64,000 bases of DNA from NCBI GenBank assembly GCA_947497475.1, contig CANMGS010000002.1:558001-622000 (forward strand), written 5' to 3'. Positions 8,205 to 17,361 of this stretch are shown piece after piece; positions within the stretch are counted from its first letter, which is position 1, and the number at the start of each line of letters is the position of its first letter. The position numbers were made by a program, and so were the translations under genes. The DNA is from an uncultured Amylibacter sp. GTDB lineage: Bacteria; Pseudomonadota; Alphaproteobacteria; Rhodobacterales; Rhodobacteraceae. The notes below the pieces were generated by a model. It was not told where the DNA came from, searched no databases, and saw only the letters and a program-made list of their open reading frames with translations.

Positions 8205-9278
8205 ATGACAGCCATGGCTGATCCACAATATGAAAAAGAAGCACGCAAAGAGCGCTTGTTTTCCAAGATTAACAAAGCAGATAGCTATTTTTCAATTCTT
8301 GGTCTTGCTTGGATAACACCGCTTTTGAAAATAATTGCTGGTGATAATCCAAAGACAAATAGCAAAGAGATTTGGCGTTTATTAGGAGTGCCGTTGGTTG
8401 CCATCGTCTTGTTCTTATCTGCTTGGGGCATTTTGGCACCTAAAGTCGTGACATCTTTGGGCGCTGTTCCAGGTCCAGTTCAGGTTTGGGAACAGTTCAA
8501 AGGTTTGAATGCAGATCATTTGCGCCAAAAGGAAAAAGAAACTGCGTTTTATAAACGGCAAGATGAACGTAATGCGAAACTGATTGAAGCTGGTAAAGCT
8601 GACAAAGTCAAACAACGTATCTTTACTGGTGCACCAACATTCTACGATCAAATTTGGACATCTTTACTTACAGTGTTTTTTGGGTTTCTGTTGGCGACTG
8701 TTGTTGCTGTTCCATTGGGAATAGCAGGGGGATTGTCACCGATCGTCGGTGCAGGTTTGAACCCGATCATTCAAATTTTTAAGCCAGTTTCCCCTCTGGC
8801 ATGGCTACCGATTGTAACCATGGTTGTTTCAGCGACGGTATCTTCGGTTGATCCATTGTTTGGGAAATCATTTCTTGTGTCAGCTATCACAGTTACTTTG
8901 TGTTCTTTGTGGCCGACACTGATCAACACGACTTTGGGTGTTGCTTCAATCGACAAGGATTTGATCAATGTCGGAAAAGTGCTAAAATTAAACACTTGGA
9001 CAAAAATCACCAAATTGGTCTTACCGTCAGCGCTTCCTCTTATTTTCACAGGATTACGATTGTCCCTTGGTGTGGGATGGATGGTACTTATTGCAGCTGA
9101 AATGTTGGCGCAAAACCCAGGCTTGGGTAAATTTGTATGGGATGAATTTCAAAATGGTTCCAGCCAATCTTTGGCGAAAATCATGGTGGCAGTGCTGACT
9201 ATTGGCGTCATTGGGTACTTATTAGATCGCGTGATGTATGCCTTGCAATCAATGTTCACATTCAGTGCGCAACGGTGA
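8205..9278 (+). CDS. nrtB: Nitrate ABC transporter permease
   Basis: 357-aa inner-membrane subunit of the BinPDT permease family. A first membrane helix at about residues 62-80 is followed by a charged cytoplasmic insert (residues about 95-145) and then the five-helix permease core. The coupling loop is AEMLAQNPGLGKFVWDEFQNG (residues about 303-323), which contacts the ATPase. The N-terminal extension and charged insert are usual for proteobacterial NrtB. The gene ends in TGA two bases into the region where the ATPase gene begins, consistent with translational coupling. Confidence 0.92.
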   Translation: MTAMADPQYEKEARKERLFSKINKADSYFSILGLAWITPLLKIIAGDNPKTNSKEIWRLLGVPLVAIVLFLSAWGILAPKVVTSLGAVPGPVQVWEQFKGLNADHLRQKEKETAFYKRQDERNAKLIEAGKADKVKQRIFTGAPTFYDQIWTSLLTVFFGFLLATVVAVPLGIAGGLSPIVGAGLNPIIQIFKPVSPLAWLPIVTMVVSATVSSVDPLFGKSFLVSAITVTLCSLWPTLINTTLGVASIDKDLINVGKVLKLNTWTKITKLVLPSALPLIFTGLRLSLGVGWMVLIAAEMLAQNPGLGKFVWDEFQNGSSQSLAKIMVAVLTIGVIGYLLDRVMYALQSMFTFSAQR

Positions 9279-9283
9279 TTGGT

Positions 9284-10957
9284 ATGAGTATTTTATCTCT
9301 TAAAAACGTTCAAAAATCCTATGGCGATACATCTATCCTGAAGGATGTAAATCTTGAAGTAAAAGAAGGTGAGTTCATCGCGATTGTTGGGTTTTCGGGC
9401 TCAGGAAAAACGACTTTGATGAATATTCTGACTGGCTTAGATTTTCCCGATAAAGGCGAAGCGCTTTATAATGGATCACCTATCACAGAACCTAGTTCGG
9501 AACGCGGCATTGTTTTTCAAAGCTATTCTTTAATGCCATGGTTAACTGTTAGTGGAAATATAGCTTTAGCGGTGGATTCAGTGCATACTGATAAGTCTAA
9601 GCCTGAACGTACAGCATTGGTTGCAAAATATATTAACATGGTGGGGTTAAACCATGCCGCTGATCGCCGCCCTGCAGAGCTATCTGGTGGTATGCGTCAA
9701 CGTGTAGGCATTGCACGGGCATTAGCGATGCAACCAAATGTGTTGCTGTTAGATGAACCTTTATCAGCATTAGATGCTCTGACACGGTCAAATCTTCAAG
9801 ATGAGATTGAATCAATTAGTCAAATAGAAAAAAAGACGATTATTCTAATTACAAATGATGTAGATGAAGCGATTTTATTAGCCGATCGTATAATTCCTTT
9901 GAACCCGGGGCCTAGCGCAAATTTTGGTCCTGACTTTAAAGTGAAAATCCCACGCCCGCGTGATCGCACTAAAATAAATAATAACGCGGATTTCATAAAG
10001 CTGCGTAAAGATGTGACGCAGTATCTTATGAATGTAGGTTTTGCAGCATCTTCAGAGCAAAACCGTAAGATGCCAAATGTCACTGCGATCCATCACATGG
10101 CACCTGCTGCGTTCCGTGAAGCGGGTAAATCTGAAGGGTTCAATGATGAGCGGTATTTGCAATTTTCAAAGGTTCATAAAGTTTACCCAACCCCGAAAGG
10201 ACCGCTAACAGTTGTTGAAGAATTTGATATGACGGTGAAAAAAGGCGAGTTCATTTCTATTATTGGCCACTCTGGATGTGGTAAATCAACAGCACTTACA
10301 ATGGCAGCAGGTTTAAATCCTATTTCTAAGGGCGGTGTTGTTCTGGATGGCAAGCACGTGGAAGGTGCCGATCCTGAACGCGCGGTTGTATTTCAAGCGC
10401 CATCTTTATTTCCTTGGTTAACAGCTAAACAGAACGTGGCGATCGGTGTAGACAAAGTATACCCTAAAGCGACCCAATCAGAGCGCCAAGAGGTGGTTGA
10501 ATATTATCTTGAGCGTGTTGGTCTTGCTGACAGTATGGATCGTAGTGCGGTTGATCTATCCAATGGTATGAAACAACGTGTTGGCATCGCACGTGCTTTT
10601 GCTTTGTCTCCAAAGTTGCTTTTGTTAGATGAGCCTTTTGGTATGTTAGACAGTCTGACGCGTTGGGAATTACAAGAAGTACTTATGGATGTTTGGTCTA
10701 AAACCAAAGTGACAGCCATTTGTGTGACCCATGATGTTGATGAAGCTGTTTTATTATCAGACCGTGTTGTGATGATGACCAATGGGCCGCGCGCAACAAT
10801 CGGTAAAATTATGAATGTGGATTTGCCACGCCCACGAACACGCAAAGCATTGCTTGAGCATCCAGATTATTACAAATACCGCGCTGAAGTTCTGCAATTC
10901 CTAGAGGATTATGAACATGGCGATCCAACATCAAAGAATGAAGAGGAGGCCGCGTGA
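9284..10957 (+). CDS. Nitrate ABC transporter ATP-binding protein, tandem NrtC/NrtD-type
   Basis: 557 aa with two complete nucleotide-binding domains in one chain. NBD1: Walker A GFSGSGKTT, signature LSGGMRQRVGIARAL, Walker B LLLDEPLSALD. NBD2: GHSGCGKST, signature LSNGMKQRVGIARAF, LLLDEPFGMLD. It thus supplies both ATP sites of the transporter alone. I start at ATG 9284 (MSILSLKNV) rather than GTG 9275. The switch histidine of NBD1 is replaced by Asn (ILITNDVDEA), while NBD2 keeps CVTHDVDEA, so the two sites are probably unequal. No NrtA-like C-terminal domain is fused. The stop overlaps the nirB start (GTGATG). Confidence 0.92.
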   Translation: MSILSLKNVQKSYGDTSILKDVNLEVKEGEFIAIVGFSGSGKTTLMNILTGLDFPDKGEALYNGSPITEPSSERGIVFQSYSLMPWLTVSGNIALAVDSVHTDKSKPERTALVAKYINMVGLNHAADRRPAELSGGMRQRVGIARALAMQPNVLLLDEPLSALDALTRSNLQDEIESISQIEKKTIILITNDVDEAILLADRIIPLNPGPSANFGPDFKVKIPRPRDRTKINNNADFIKLRKDVTQYLMNVGFAASSEQNRKMPNVTAIHHMAPAAFREAGKSEGFNDERYLQFSKVHKVYPTPKGPLTVVEEFDMTVKKGEFISIIGHSGCGKSTALTMAAGLNPISKGGVVLDGKHVEGADPERAVVFQAPSLFPWLTAKQNVAIGVDKVYPKATQSERQEVVEYYLERVGLADSMDRSAVDLSNGMKQRVGIARAFALSPKLLLLDEPFGMLDSLTRWELQEVLMDVWSKTKVTAICVTHDVDEAVLLSDRVVMMTNGPRATIGKIMNVDLPRPRTRKALLEHPDYYKYRAEVLQFLEDYEHGDPTSKNEEEAA

Positions 10958-13401
10958 TGGTACAAAGACTCGTAATCATCGGTGCAGGCATGGCATCAGG
11001 CCGCTTGATTGAAGCACTTATTGAAAAAGACGCAGACGCTTATGATATCACGTTGTTTAATGCAGAGCCGCGCGGGAACTATAACCGTATCATGCTGTCA
11101 CCTGTATTATCTGGTGAAAAAACATATGAAGAGATCATCACGCATTCAGATGAATGGTATGTAGAAAATAATGTGACCACATACTTTGGTGAGGCGGTTA
11201 CCGCTATTGATAAAACAGCAAAAACAGTCTCAACGAAATCTCATACGGTTGTATATGATAAGCTGGTTATTGCGACGGGTTCTGCACCCTTTATCATTCC
11301 TGTTTCTGGCAAGGATTTACCAGGAGTGATGGCATACCGTGATTTAGATGACGTTAATAAGATGTTAGATGCGTGCCAGAAGCCGAATGCAAAAGCCATT
11401 GTTATTGGCGGAGGATTGTTAGGCTTAGAAGCGGCTGCCGGTTTAAAAGAACAGGGTATGGATGTGACTGTGCTTCATATTATGCCACATCTGATGGAAC
11501 GCCAATTGGACCCTGCTGCGGGGCATTTGTTGCGTAAAGCATTAGAAGATCGTGGTATACGTATTCACACAGAAGGTTTCACAAAAGCCATTCTTGGTGA
11601 AGATAAGGTCGATGCGGTTCTTTTGGAGGATGGTACCGTTTATGCAGCTGATATTGTGGTTATGTCCGCTGGTATTCGTCCTGAAACACGTCTTGCGACA
11701 GATCTAGGTTTGCATGTGGAACGCGGCATCGTCGTGACCGATGGTATGCAAACAAGTGATCCTTATATTTATGCGGTGGGTGAATGTATTGAGCACCGTG
11801 AACAACTTTATGGTCTGGTTGCACCGCTTTATGATCAGGCAAAAGTTTTGGCAGATAATCTGTTGGGTGGAGATGCAATCTTTCAGCCTGTTGAAATATC
11901 AACAAAATTGAAAGTCACTGGGTGTGACCTATTTTCTGCGGGTGACTTTGCCGAGGCCGATGACCGCGAAGAAATCGTATTCCGCGATGCTGTGCGCGGT
12001 GTTTATAAACGTTTGATTTTGCAAAATGACGTTATCATTGGAGCCGTGATGTATGGCGACACTGCTGATGGTGGTTGGTTCTTGCAAAAAATCAAGGATG
12101 GAGAAGATATTTCTGAAATCCGCGATACACTGATATTTGGTCCTAACTTTGCAACGGGCGTACCATCGGACCCGTTAGCAGCCGTTGCAGCCTTGCCGCT
12201 TGATGCTGAGATCTGCGGTTGTAACGGCGTTTCTAAAGGCGACATATTAGCAGCAATCGAAGGTGGTGCAGATAGTTTAGATGCAGTTAAGGCTTTGACG
12301 AAAGCATCTACATCTTGTGGAACTTGTGCAGGGCTAACGGCTCAAGTGGCCCAAATCGGTTTGGGTGATGGTTTTATTTTACCTGAAAAAGAAACTATCT
12401 GTAAGTGTTCTGATTTGTCACATGATGATGTTAGAAAGTTAATTGTTTCTAATGGCTTAAAGAGCATTCATGATGTCATGCAAAGTCTACAATGGAACAC
12501 CTCATGTGGTTGTCCTGTATGCCGTCCTGCATTGAACTATTATCTTGTTTGCGCATGGCCTGGTGAATATGTGGATGATGGCCAAAGCCGTTACATCAAT
12601 GAGCGTGTGCATGCGAATATTCAAAAAGATGGTACATATTCTGTTGTTCCACGTATGTGGGGTGGGATTACCACCCCAGACGAATTGCGCGCAATTGCTG
12701 ATGCGGCTGACAAATACAATGTTCCGACTGTTAAAGTAACGGGCGGACAACGCATTGATCTCTTGGGAATCGAAAAAGAGGATTTACCTGCAATTTGGTA
12801 TGATTTGAATGAAGCAGGTATGGTATCTGGCCAAGCTTATGCAAAAGGCTTGAGAACAGTAAAAACCTGTGTTGGGTCTGATCACTGTCGTTTTGGCACT
12901 CAAGACAGCACAGGATTAGGGATTAAACTGGAGAAAGCCATGTGGGGTGCATGGTCGCCACATAAGTTCAAACTGGCTGTGTCTGGATGCCCACGCAATT
13001 GTGCAGAAGCTACCTGTAAAGATTTAGGCATTATTTGTGTTGATAGTGGGTACCAAATCTTAGTGGGAGGGGCTGCTGGCATGGATTTGCGTGAAACTGA
13101 ACTGTTAGCGCAAGTTTCTTCGGAAGAAGAAGCTCTGGAGTTGGCTTGTGCATTTTATCAATTGTATCGCGAAGGGGCGCAATACTTACACAGGCCGTAT
13201 AAATGGATTGCTAAAGTTGGGCTTGAGTGGATTAAAGAGCAATGCGTGAAAGATCTAGAGACACGTAAAGCACTCGCTGAACGGTTCCATTATAGTCAGA
13301 CATTCTATCAAGTTGACCCATGGGAAGAGCGCGCTTCAAAAGGCATAGATGCTTTTGAATATTCTCCATTAGCAGATTTTACAAAGGTGGCCGCAGAATG
13401 A
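10957..13401 (+). CDS. nirB: Assimilatory nitrite reductase [NAD(P)H], large subunit
   Basis: 814 aa. Reduces nitrite to ammonium in the cytoplasm. The FAD/NAD-binding half opens with RLVIIGAGMASGRLIE and has VIGGGLLGLEAAAGLKEQG. Two BFD-type [2Fe-2S] segments follow (AEICGCNGVSKGDI with TSCGTCAG; ETICKCSDLSHDDV with TSCGCPVCRP). The siroheme/[4Fe-4S] reductase half carries CVGSDHC and SGCPRNCAEATC. I use ATG 10957, with GGAGG at 10945-10949 seven bases upstream; a GTG at 10954 is possible. The last ATGA overlaps nirD. It needs siroheme, whose maker cysG lies at the operon end. Confidence 0.95.
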   Translation: MVQRLVIIGAGMASGRLIEALIEKDADAYDITLFNAEPRGNYNRIMLSPVLSGEKTYEEIITHSDEWYVENNVTTYFGEAVTAIDKTAKTVSTKSHTVVYDKLVIATGSAPFIIPVSGKDLPGVMAYRDLDDVNKMLDACQKPNAKAIVIGGGLLGLEAAAGLKEQGMDVTVLHIMPHLMERQLDPAAGHLLRKALEDRGIRIHTEGFTKAILGEDKVDAVLLEDGTVYAADIVVMSAGIRPETRLATDLGLHVERGIVVTDGMQTSDPYIYAVGECIEHREQLYGLVAPLYDQAKVLADNLLGGDAIFQPVEISTKLKVTGCDLFSAGDFAEADDREEIVFRDAVRGVYKRLILQNDVIIGAVMYGDTADGGWFLQKIKDGEDISEIRDTLIFGPNFATGVPSDPLAAVAALPLDAEICGCNGVSKGDILAAIEGGADSLDAVKALTKASTSCGTCAGLTAQVAQIGLGDGFILPEKETICKCSDLSHDDVRKLIVSNGLKSIHDVMQSLQWNTSCGCPVCRPALNYYLVCAWPGEYVDDGQSRYINERVHANIQKDGTYSVVPRMWGGITTPDELRAIADAADKYNVPTVKVTGGQRIDLLGIEKEDLPAIWYDLNEAGMVSGQAYAKGLRTVKTCVGSDHCRFGTQDSTGLGIKLEKAMWGAWSPHKFKLAVSGCPRNCAEATCKDLGIICVDSGYQILVGGAAGMDLRETELLAQVSSEEEALELACAFYQLYREGAQYLHRPYKWIAKVGLEWIKEQCVKDLETRKALAERFHYSQTFYQVDPWEERASKGIDAFEYSPLADFTKVAAE

Positions 13402-13736
13402 TTGATTATATTGATATCGGTGCAGTAGAGGACATTCCTGTACGTGCCGCACGGCTTGTTAAGACTGACCATGGATGTATCGCGGTATTTCGAACATCTA
13501 GTAACAAAGTATATGCAATTGATGACAAATGTCCCCATAAAGGAGGGCCTTTATCAAACGGTATTCAACATGATGAGCGTATCACATGCCCATTACATAA
13601 TTGGGTGTTTGATTTAAATACAGGACGTGCCCAAGGTGCGGATGAAGGTACTGTAAAAACTTATGATATTAAGGTGGTTGATGATCGCATCATGCTTCAC
13701 CGCTCTGCTATAACTACGATTGTTGCTGCAGAATGA
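13398..13736 (+). CDS. nirD: Nitrite reductase small subunit (Rieske-type)
   Basis: 112 aa. Rieske-like fold of the NirD family with CPHKGGPLSNG and CPLHNWVFDLNTG, here with the Cys-x-His and Cys-x-x-His cluster ligands present (many NirD proteins have lost them). Overlaps nirB by ATGA and nasA by ATGA, so the three are translationally coupled. It is the partner of NirB in NAD(P)H-dependent nitrite reduction. Confidence 0.94.
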   Translation: MIDYIDIGAVEDIPVRAARLVKTDHGCIAVFRTSSNKVYAIDDKCPHKGGPLSNGIQHDERITCPLHNWVFDLNTGRAQGADEGTVKTYDIKVVDDRIMLHRSAITTIVAAE

Positions 13737-16366
13737 AAGGAGTTCATACGACATGCGCCTATTGTGGGGTCGGTTGTGGTGTGATCGCGACACCAGATGA
13801 TGAAGGTCGTGTGCAAATAACGGGGGATAAAAACCACCCAGCAAACTTTGGGCGTTTATGTACTAAAGGAATTAACTTGGGCCAAACAATGTCTTTGGAT
13901 GGGCGGTTATTGTCACCCGTTGTTGCTGGAATGAAGGCCACATGGGATGAAGCGACGGCATTGGTTGCACAAAAGTTTAAAAAAGCGATTGCTGAACACG
14001 GTCCTGATAGTGTGGCGTTTTATTTGTCGGGGCAATTATTAACCGAAGATTACTATTTAGCTAACAAACTGATGAAAGGTTTTATGGGCTCTGCCAACAT
14101 CGATACAAATTCAAGATTATGTATGGCATCTTCTGTTGTTGGTCATAAGCGCGCTTTTGGTACAGATACCGTTCCAGGCACGTATGAAGATTTAGAGCAA
14201 GCTGACTTAATCGTTCTCGTTGGATCGAATTTAGCGTGGTGCCATCCAGTGTTGCATCAACGTATTATGGCAGCAAAAGAAATCCGTGGAACACAAGTCG
14301 TAAATATTGACCCGCGACGTACTGCAACATCTGAAATGGCGGATTTACATCTTGGGATCAAACCAGGGGGGGATGTACCTTTATTCTTGGGTCTGTTGTC
14401 CGCGATTGCTGCATCAAGTGCAGTAGATCAGAATTATGTGCAAAGTCATGTAAATGGTTTTGAAGACGCTTTAAACGCTGCAAATACATATGAGACATCC
14501 GAGATAAGCCATCTGACGGGGCTTTCTGAAAGTGATTTGAATTATTTTTACAGTAAATGGATTGGCACAAAACGCGTGGTGACGATTTATTCGCAAGGTG
14601 TAAATCAGGCAACGGATGGGTCGAATAAAGTAAATGCAATTATTAACTGCCATCTTGCAACGGGTCGAATAGGTGATGTGGGCTGCGGCCCATTTTCAGT
14701 TACAGGTCAGCCAAATGCTATGGGTGGGCGCGAAGTAGGCGGGCTATCTAATATGCTTGCAGCGCATTTAGATATTGAGAACGATCAGCATCGCAAAATG
14801 GTTGCGGACTATTGGGATACTCAAAGCTTACCAAAACATGCTGGTTTAAAAGCTGTTGACTTGTTTAATGCCTGTGCGGGTGGAAAAATCAAAGCATTGT
14901 GGATCATGTGTACGAACCCAGCTGTAAGTATGCCGCGAGCCAATGATGTGGTGAATGCGATTAAGTCTGTGGATTTTGTGGCTGTTTCAGACATCATGGA
15001 AAAAACAGACACCACTGTTTTAGCAGATGTATTGATGCCTGCGACAGGATGGGGTGAAAAAGATGGAACTGTTACTAATTCAGAACGCCGTATTTCACGC
15101 CAGAGGGCGTTCATGAAACCAGCTGGGCAAGCCAAACATGATTGGCAAATAATTTGTGATGTTGCTTCTAAAATGGGGTGGAACAAAGAGTTTGATTTCA
15201 AAAGCCCTAATGAAGTTTTTGATGAATGGGCGAAAATGACATATCTGTCAGTTTTGGCTGAAAAGGATTTAGACTTAACAGGCCTCTCAAACCTCTCAAA
15301 GTATGATTATGACAGTTTAGAACCAGTACAATGGCCTGTGAAAAAAGATAAATCAGAGACGCGTTTTTTTAAAAACGGCGGTTTTTTCACACAAGATAAA
15401 AAAGCGAATATGTTATCCCTTGATCATAAGGTTAGTCTGAATAAAACCTGTGAAGATTTTCCTTTTGTTCTGAACACTGGCCGCGTTCGAGATCATTGGC
15501 ATACGATGACACGTAGTGCAAAGTCGCCAGCATTAAGTGAGCATATGGCTGAACCCTATTTGGAAATCCATCCATCTGATGCTGTAAGGCAAGGTATTGG
15601 GCCAGCAACTCTTGTCAAAGTGGAGAGTCCACATGGTCGCGTAATATTGCGCGCGTTGATTTCTGAGCGCGTGCAAGAAGGGCAAGTATTTGCGCCTATA
15701 CATTGGACGTCAGAATGGGCCTCAATGGGGCGTGTTGATACGCTCATACCATCTGAATGTGATCCCTTTTCAGGACAACCAGAGTTAAAGCGCGCATCTG
15801 TCAAACTAACACCATTTGCAGCCCAATGGTATGCGTTTGCAGTAAGTACAGCTGAACCGTCCCCAACCACAGATTACTGGGCAAAAGCGCAGACTGATTT
15901 AGGTTGGCGTATGGAATTGGCTGCAAAAGTTACGCCAGTAGATTTTAAACAATTTGCGCGTGCGGAATTGGGATTAACAGATGAAGAAGCTATTGTTTAT
16001 GATGACCTAAAAACTGGACAACATCGTATTGCTTTTATGAAAGCAGGACGTTTAATCGCTGCACTTTTTGCGGCGCCCAATCCTGTAAGTGTGTCACGGT
16101 CTTTTGTGGCAAGTTCATTATCTGAAATAAACACTGCAAATATTCTTGCTGGGCATGGTGGTACTACGCAATCTGATCCAGGACCTTTAGTTTGCAGTTG
16201 TTTTAATGTTGGCGTGAATAGTTTGGTTGAACTGATTGAAACTGGCAAAGCCGTTTCGCTATCTGATATAGGGGATGCATTACAAGCAGGAACAAATTGT
16301 GGTTCTTGTCGCCCTGAACTTTCTGCTTTGTTAAAGCAGTATAGACCAAAGGTTGCCGCTGAATGA
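13733..16366 (+). CDS. nasA: Assimilatory nitrate reductase catalytic subunit
   Basis: 877-aa molybdopterin oxidoreductase; reduces nitrate to nitrite in the cytoplasm. No signal peptide. The N-terminal [4Fe-4S] motif is CAYCGVGCGV with a fourth Cys at RLCTKG. Mo-bis-MGD-binding segments include YLSGQLLTEDYYLANKLMKG and TGQPNAMGGREVGGLSNML. The C-terminus ends in a BFD-like [2Fe-2S] domain (LVCSCFNVGVNSL with NCGSCRPEL), which marks assimilatory NasA and probably receives electrons. It overlaps nirD and the next gene by 4 bases each. No separate electron-transfer subunit NasC is present in the operon. Confidence 0.95.
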   Translation: MKGVHTTCAYCGVGCGVIATPDDEGRVQITGDKNHPANFGRLCTKGINLGQTMSLDGRLLSPVVAGMKATWDEATALVAQKFKKAIAEHGPDSVAFYLSGQLLTEDYYLANKLMKGFMGSANIDTNSRLCMASSVVGHKRAFGTDTVPGTYEDLEQADLIVLVGSNLAWCHPVLHQRIMAAKEIRGTQVVNIDPRRTATSEMADLHLGIKPGGDVPLFLGLLSAIAASSAVDQNYVQSHVNGFEDALNAANTYETSEISHLTGLSESDLNYFYSKWIGTKRVVTIYSQGVNQATDGSNKVNAIINCHLATGRIGDVGCGPFSVTGQPNAMGGREVGGLSNMLAAHLDIENDQHRKMVADYWDTQSLPKHAGLKAVDLFNACAGGKIKALWIMCTNPAVSMPRANDVVNAIKSVDFVAVSDIMEKTDTTVLADVLMPATGWGEKDGTVTNSERRISRQRAFMKPAGQAKHDWQIICDVASKMGWNKEFDFKSPNEVFDEWAKMTYLSVLAEKDLDLTGLSNLSKYDYDSLEPVQWPVKKDKSETRFFKNGGFFTQDKKANMLSLDHKVSLNKTCEDFPFVLNTGRVRDHWHTMTRSAKSPALSEHMAEPYLEIHPSDAVRQGIGPATLVKVESPHGRVILRALISERVQEGQVFAPIHWTSEWASMGRVDTLIPSECDPFSGQPELKRASVKLTPFAAQWYAFAVSTAEPSPTTDYWAKAQTDLGWRMELAAKVTPVDFKQFARAELGLTDEEAIVYDDLKTGQHRIAFMKAGRLIAALFAAPNPVSVSRSFVASSLSEINTANILAGHGGTTQSDPGPLVCSCFNVGVNSLVELIETGKAVSLSDIGDALQAGTNCGSCRPELSALLKQYRPKVAAE

Positions 16367-17352
16367 CCGAATTTTCCAAATATGTATATGCGATGGGCCG
16401 GGGCCCGTCTAAAGGGCGAAATTTGACCCGTGAAGAAGCATCTGCTGCGATGACACAAATATTGTCAGGTTCTGTAGCCCCAGAGGCAGTTGGTGCATTG
16501 CTTATGCTGATGCGTTATCGCGGTGAAACACCTAGAGAGATTGCTGGGTTTATTGATGCAATGCGTATGCGCATGTCTGATTGGTCTGACTTAAATGTAG
16601 ACTTAGATTGGCCGAGTTATGCAGCAGGGCGTACACGAGGTTTGCCATGGTTTTTATTGGCAGCAAAAATAGTTGGGATGGCTGGGTTTCCAGTTATGCT
16701 TCATGGGTGGAATTCGCATCAAAACTCAATTGCAGATGTTGCATCTGCAGTTAATGTTTTAAATATTCCTGTGTGTAATACGCCGCAGGATGCCAAAGCT
16801 GCCCTATATGCTTCATCCGTAATATATTGCCCCTTAGCTGGGCTAGATAGCGATGTTCTTAAGCTTTTAAAACTGCGGGATGTTTTGGGATTGCGTTCTG
16901 CAGTCAATACAGCATTGCGTGGTTTAAACCCAAGCGGCGCAAAATCTTCGGTTCAAGGTGTATTCCACCCTAGTTATCGTGATTTACAAGCTCATTCTGC
17001 TGAATTGTTGGGGCAGGGATCGATGGTTGTTATCAAAGGCGGTGGTGGTGAATTTGAGTGTAACCCATCCAAAGATACGCAAGTGTTCAAAATGTATAAT
17101 AACATACAAAGTGATTTTACAGTTCCTGCCGTTTTGAATGAGACAATGCGTTTGTCAGATGCTTCTGACAGTCCATCAGATCTTGTTGGGCTTTGGAACG
17201 GTGACGTTGAAAACAGGTTCGCAGAACAATCTATACTGACGACTGCAGCGATCGCTCTACATGCCTGTGATACAAATTTCGAAATGGCAAGATCACGCGA
17301 AATTGCCGAAACATTATGGGCCGAACGCACCCCAATTCATCAGAATCTCTAG
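16363..17352 (+). CDS. TrpD2/YbiB-like glycosyltransferase-family protein of the nas operon
   Basis: 329 aa, anthranilate phosphoribosyltransferase fold (glycosyl transferase family 3). The small helical N-terminal domain has LTREEASAAMTQILSG and PEAVGALLMLMRYRGETPREIAGF, and the C-terminal half has GQGSMVVIKGGGGEFECNP. The PRPP-binding GTGGD motif of true TrpD is not seen: the corresponding stretch is AGRTRGLPWFLLAA. Biosynthetic TrpD activity is therefore unlikely; the E. coli relative YbiB binds nucleic acid. It overlaps nasA (ATGA) and is followed 9 bases later by cysG, so it belongs to the nitrate operon, but its role there is unknown to me. Confidence 0.83.
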   Translation: MTEFSKYVYAMGRGPSKGRNLTREEASAAMTQILSGSVAPEAVGALLMLMRYRGETPREIAGFIDAMRMRMSDWSDLNVDLDWPSYAAGRTRGLPWFLLAAKIVGMAGFPVMLHGWNSHQNSIADVASAVNVLNIPVCNTPQDAKAALYASSVIYCPLAGLDSDVLKLLKLRDVLGLRSAVNTALRGLNPSGAKSSVQGVFHPSYRDLQAHSAELLGQGSMVVIKGGGGEFECNPSKDTQVFKMYNNIQSDFTVPAVLNETMRLSDASDSPSDLVGLWNGDVENRFAEQSILTTAAIALHACDTNFEMARSREIAETLWAERTPIHQNL

Positions 17353-17361
17353 GAGAAAAAC

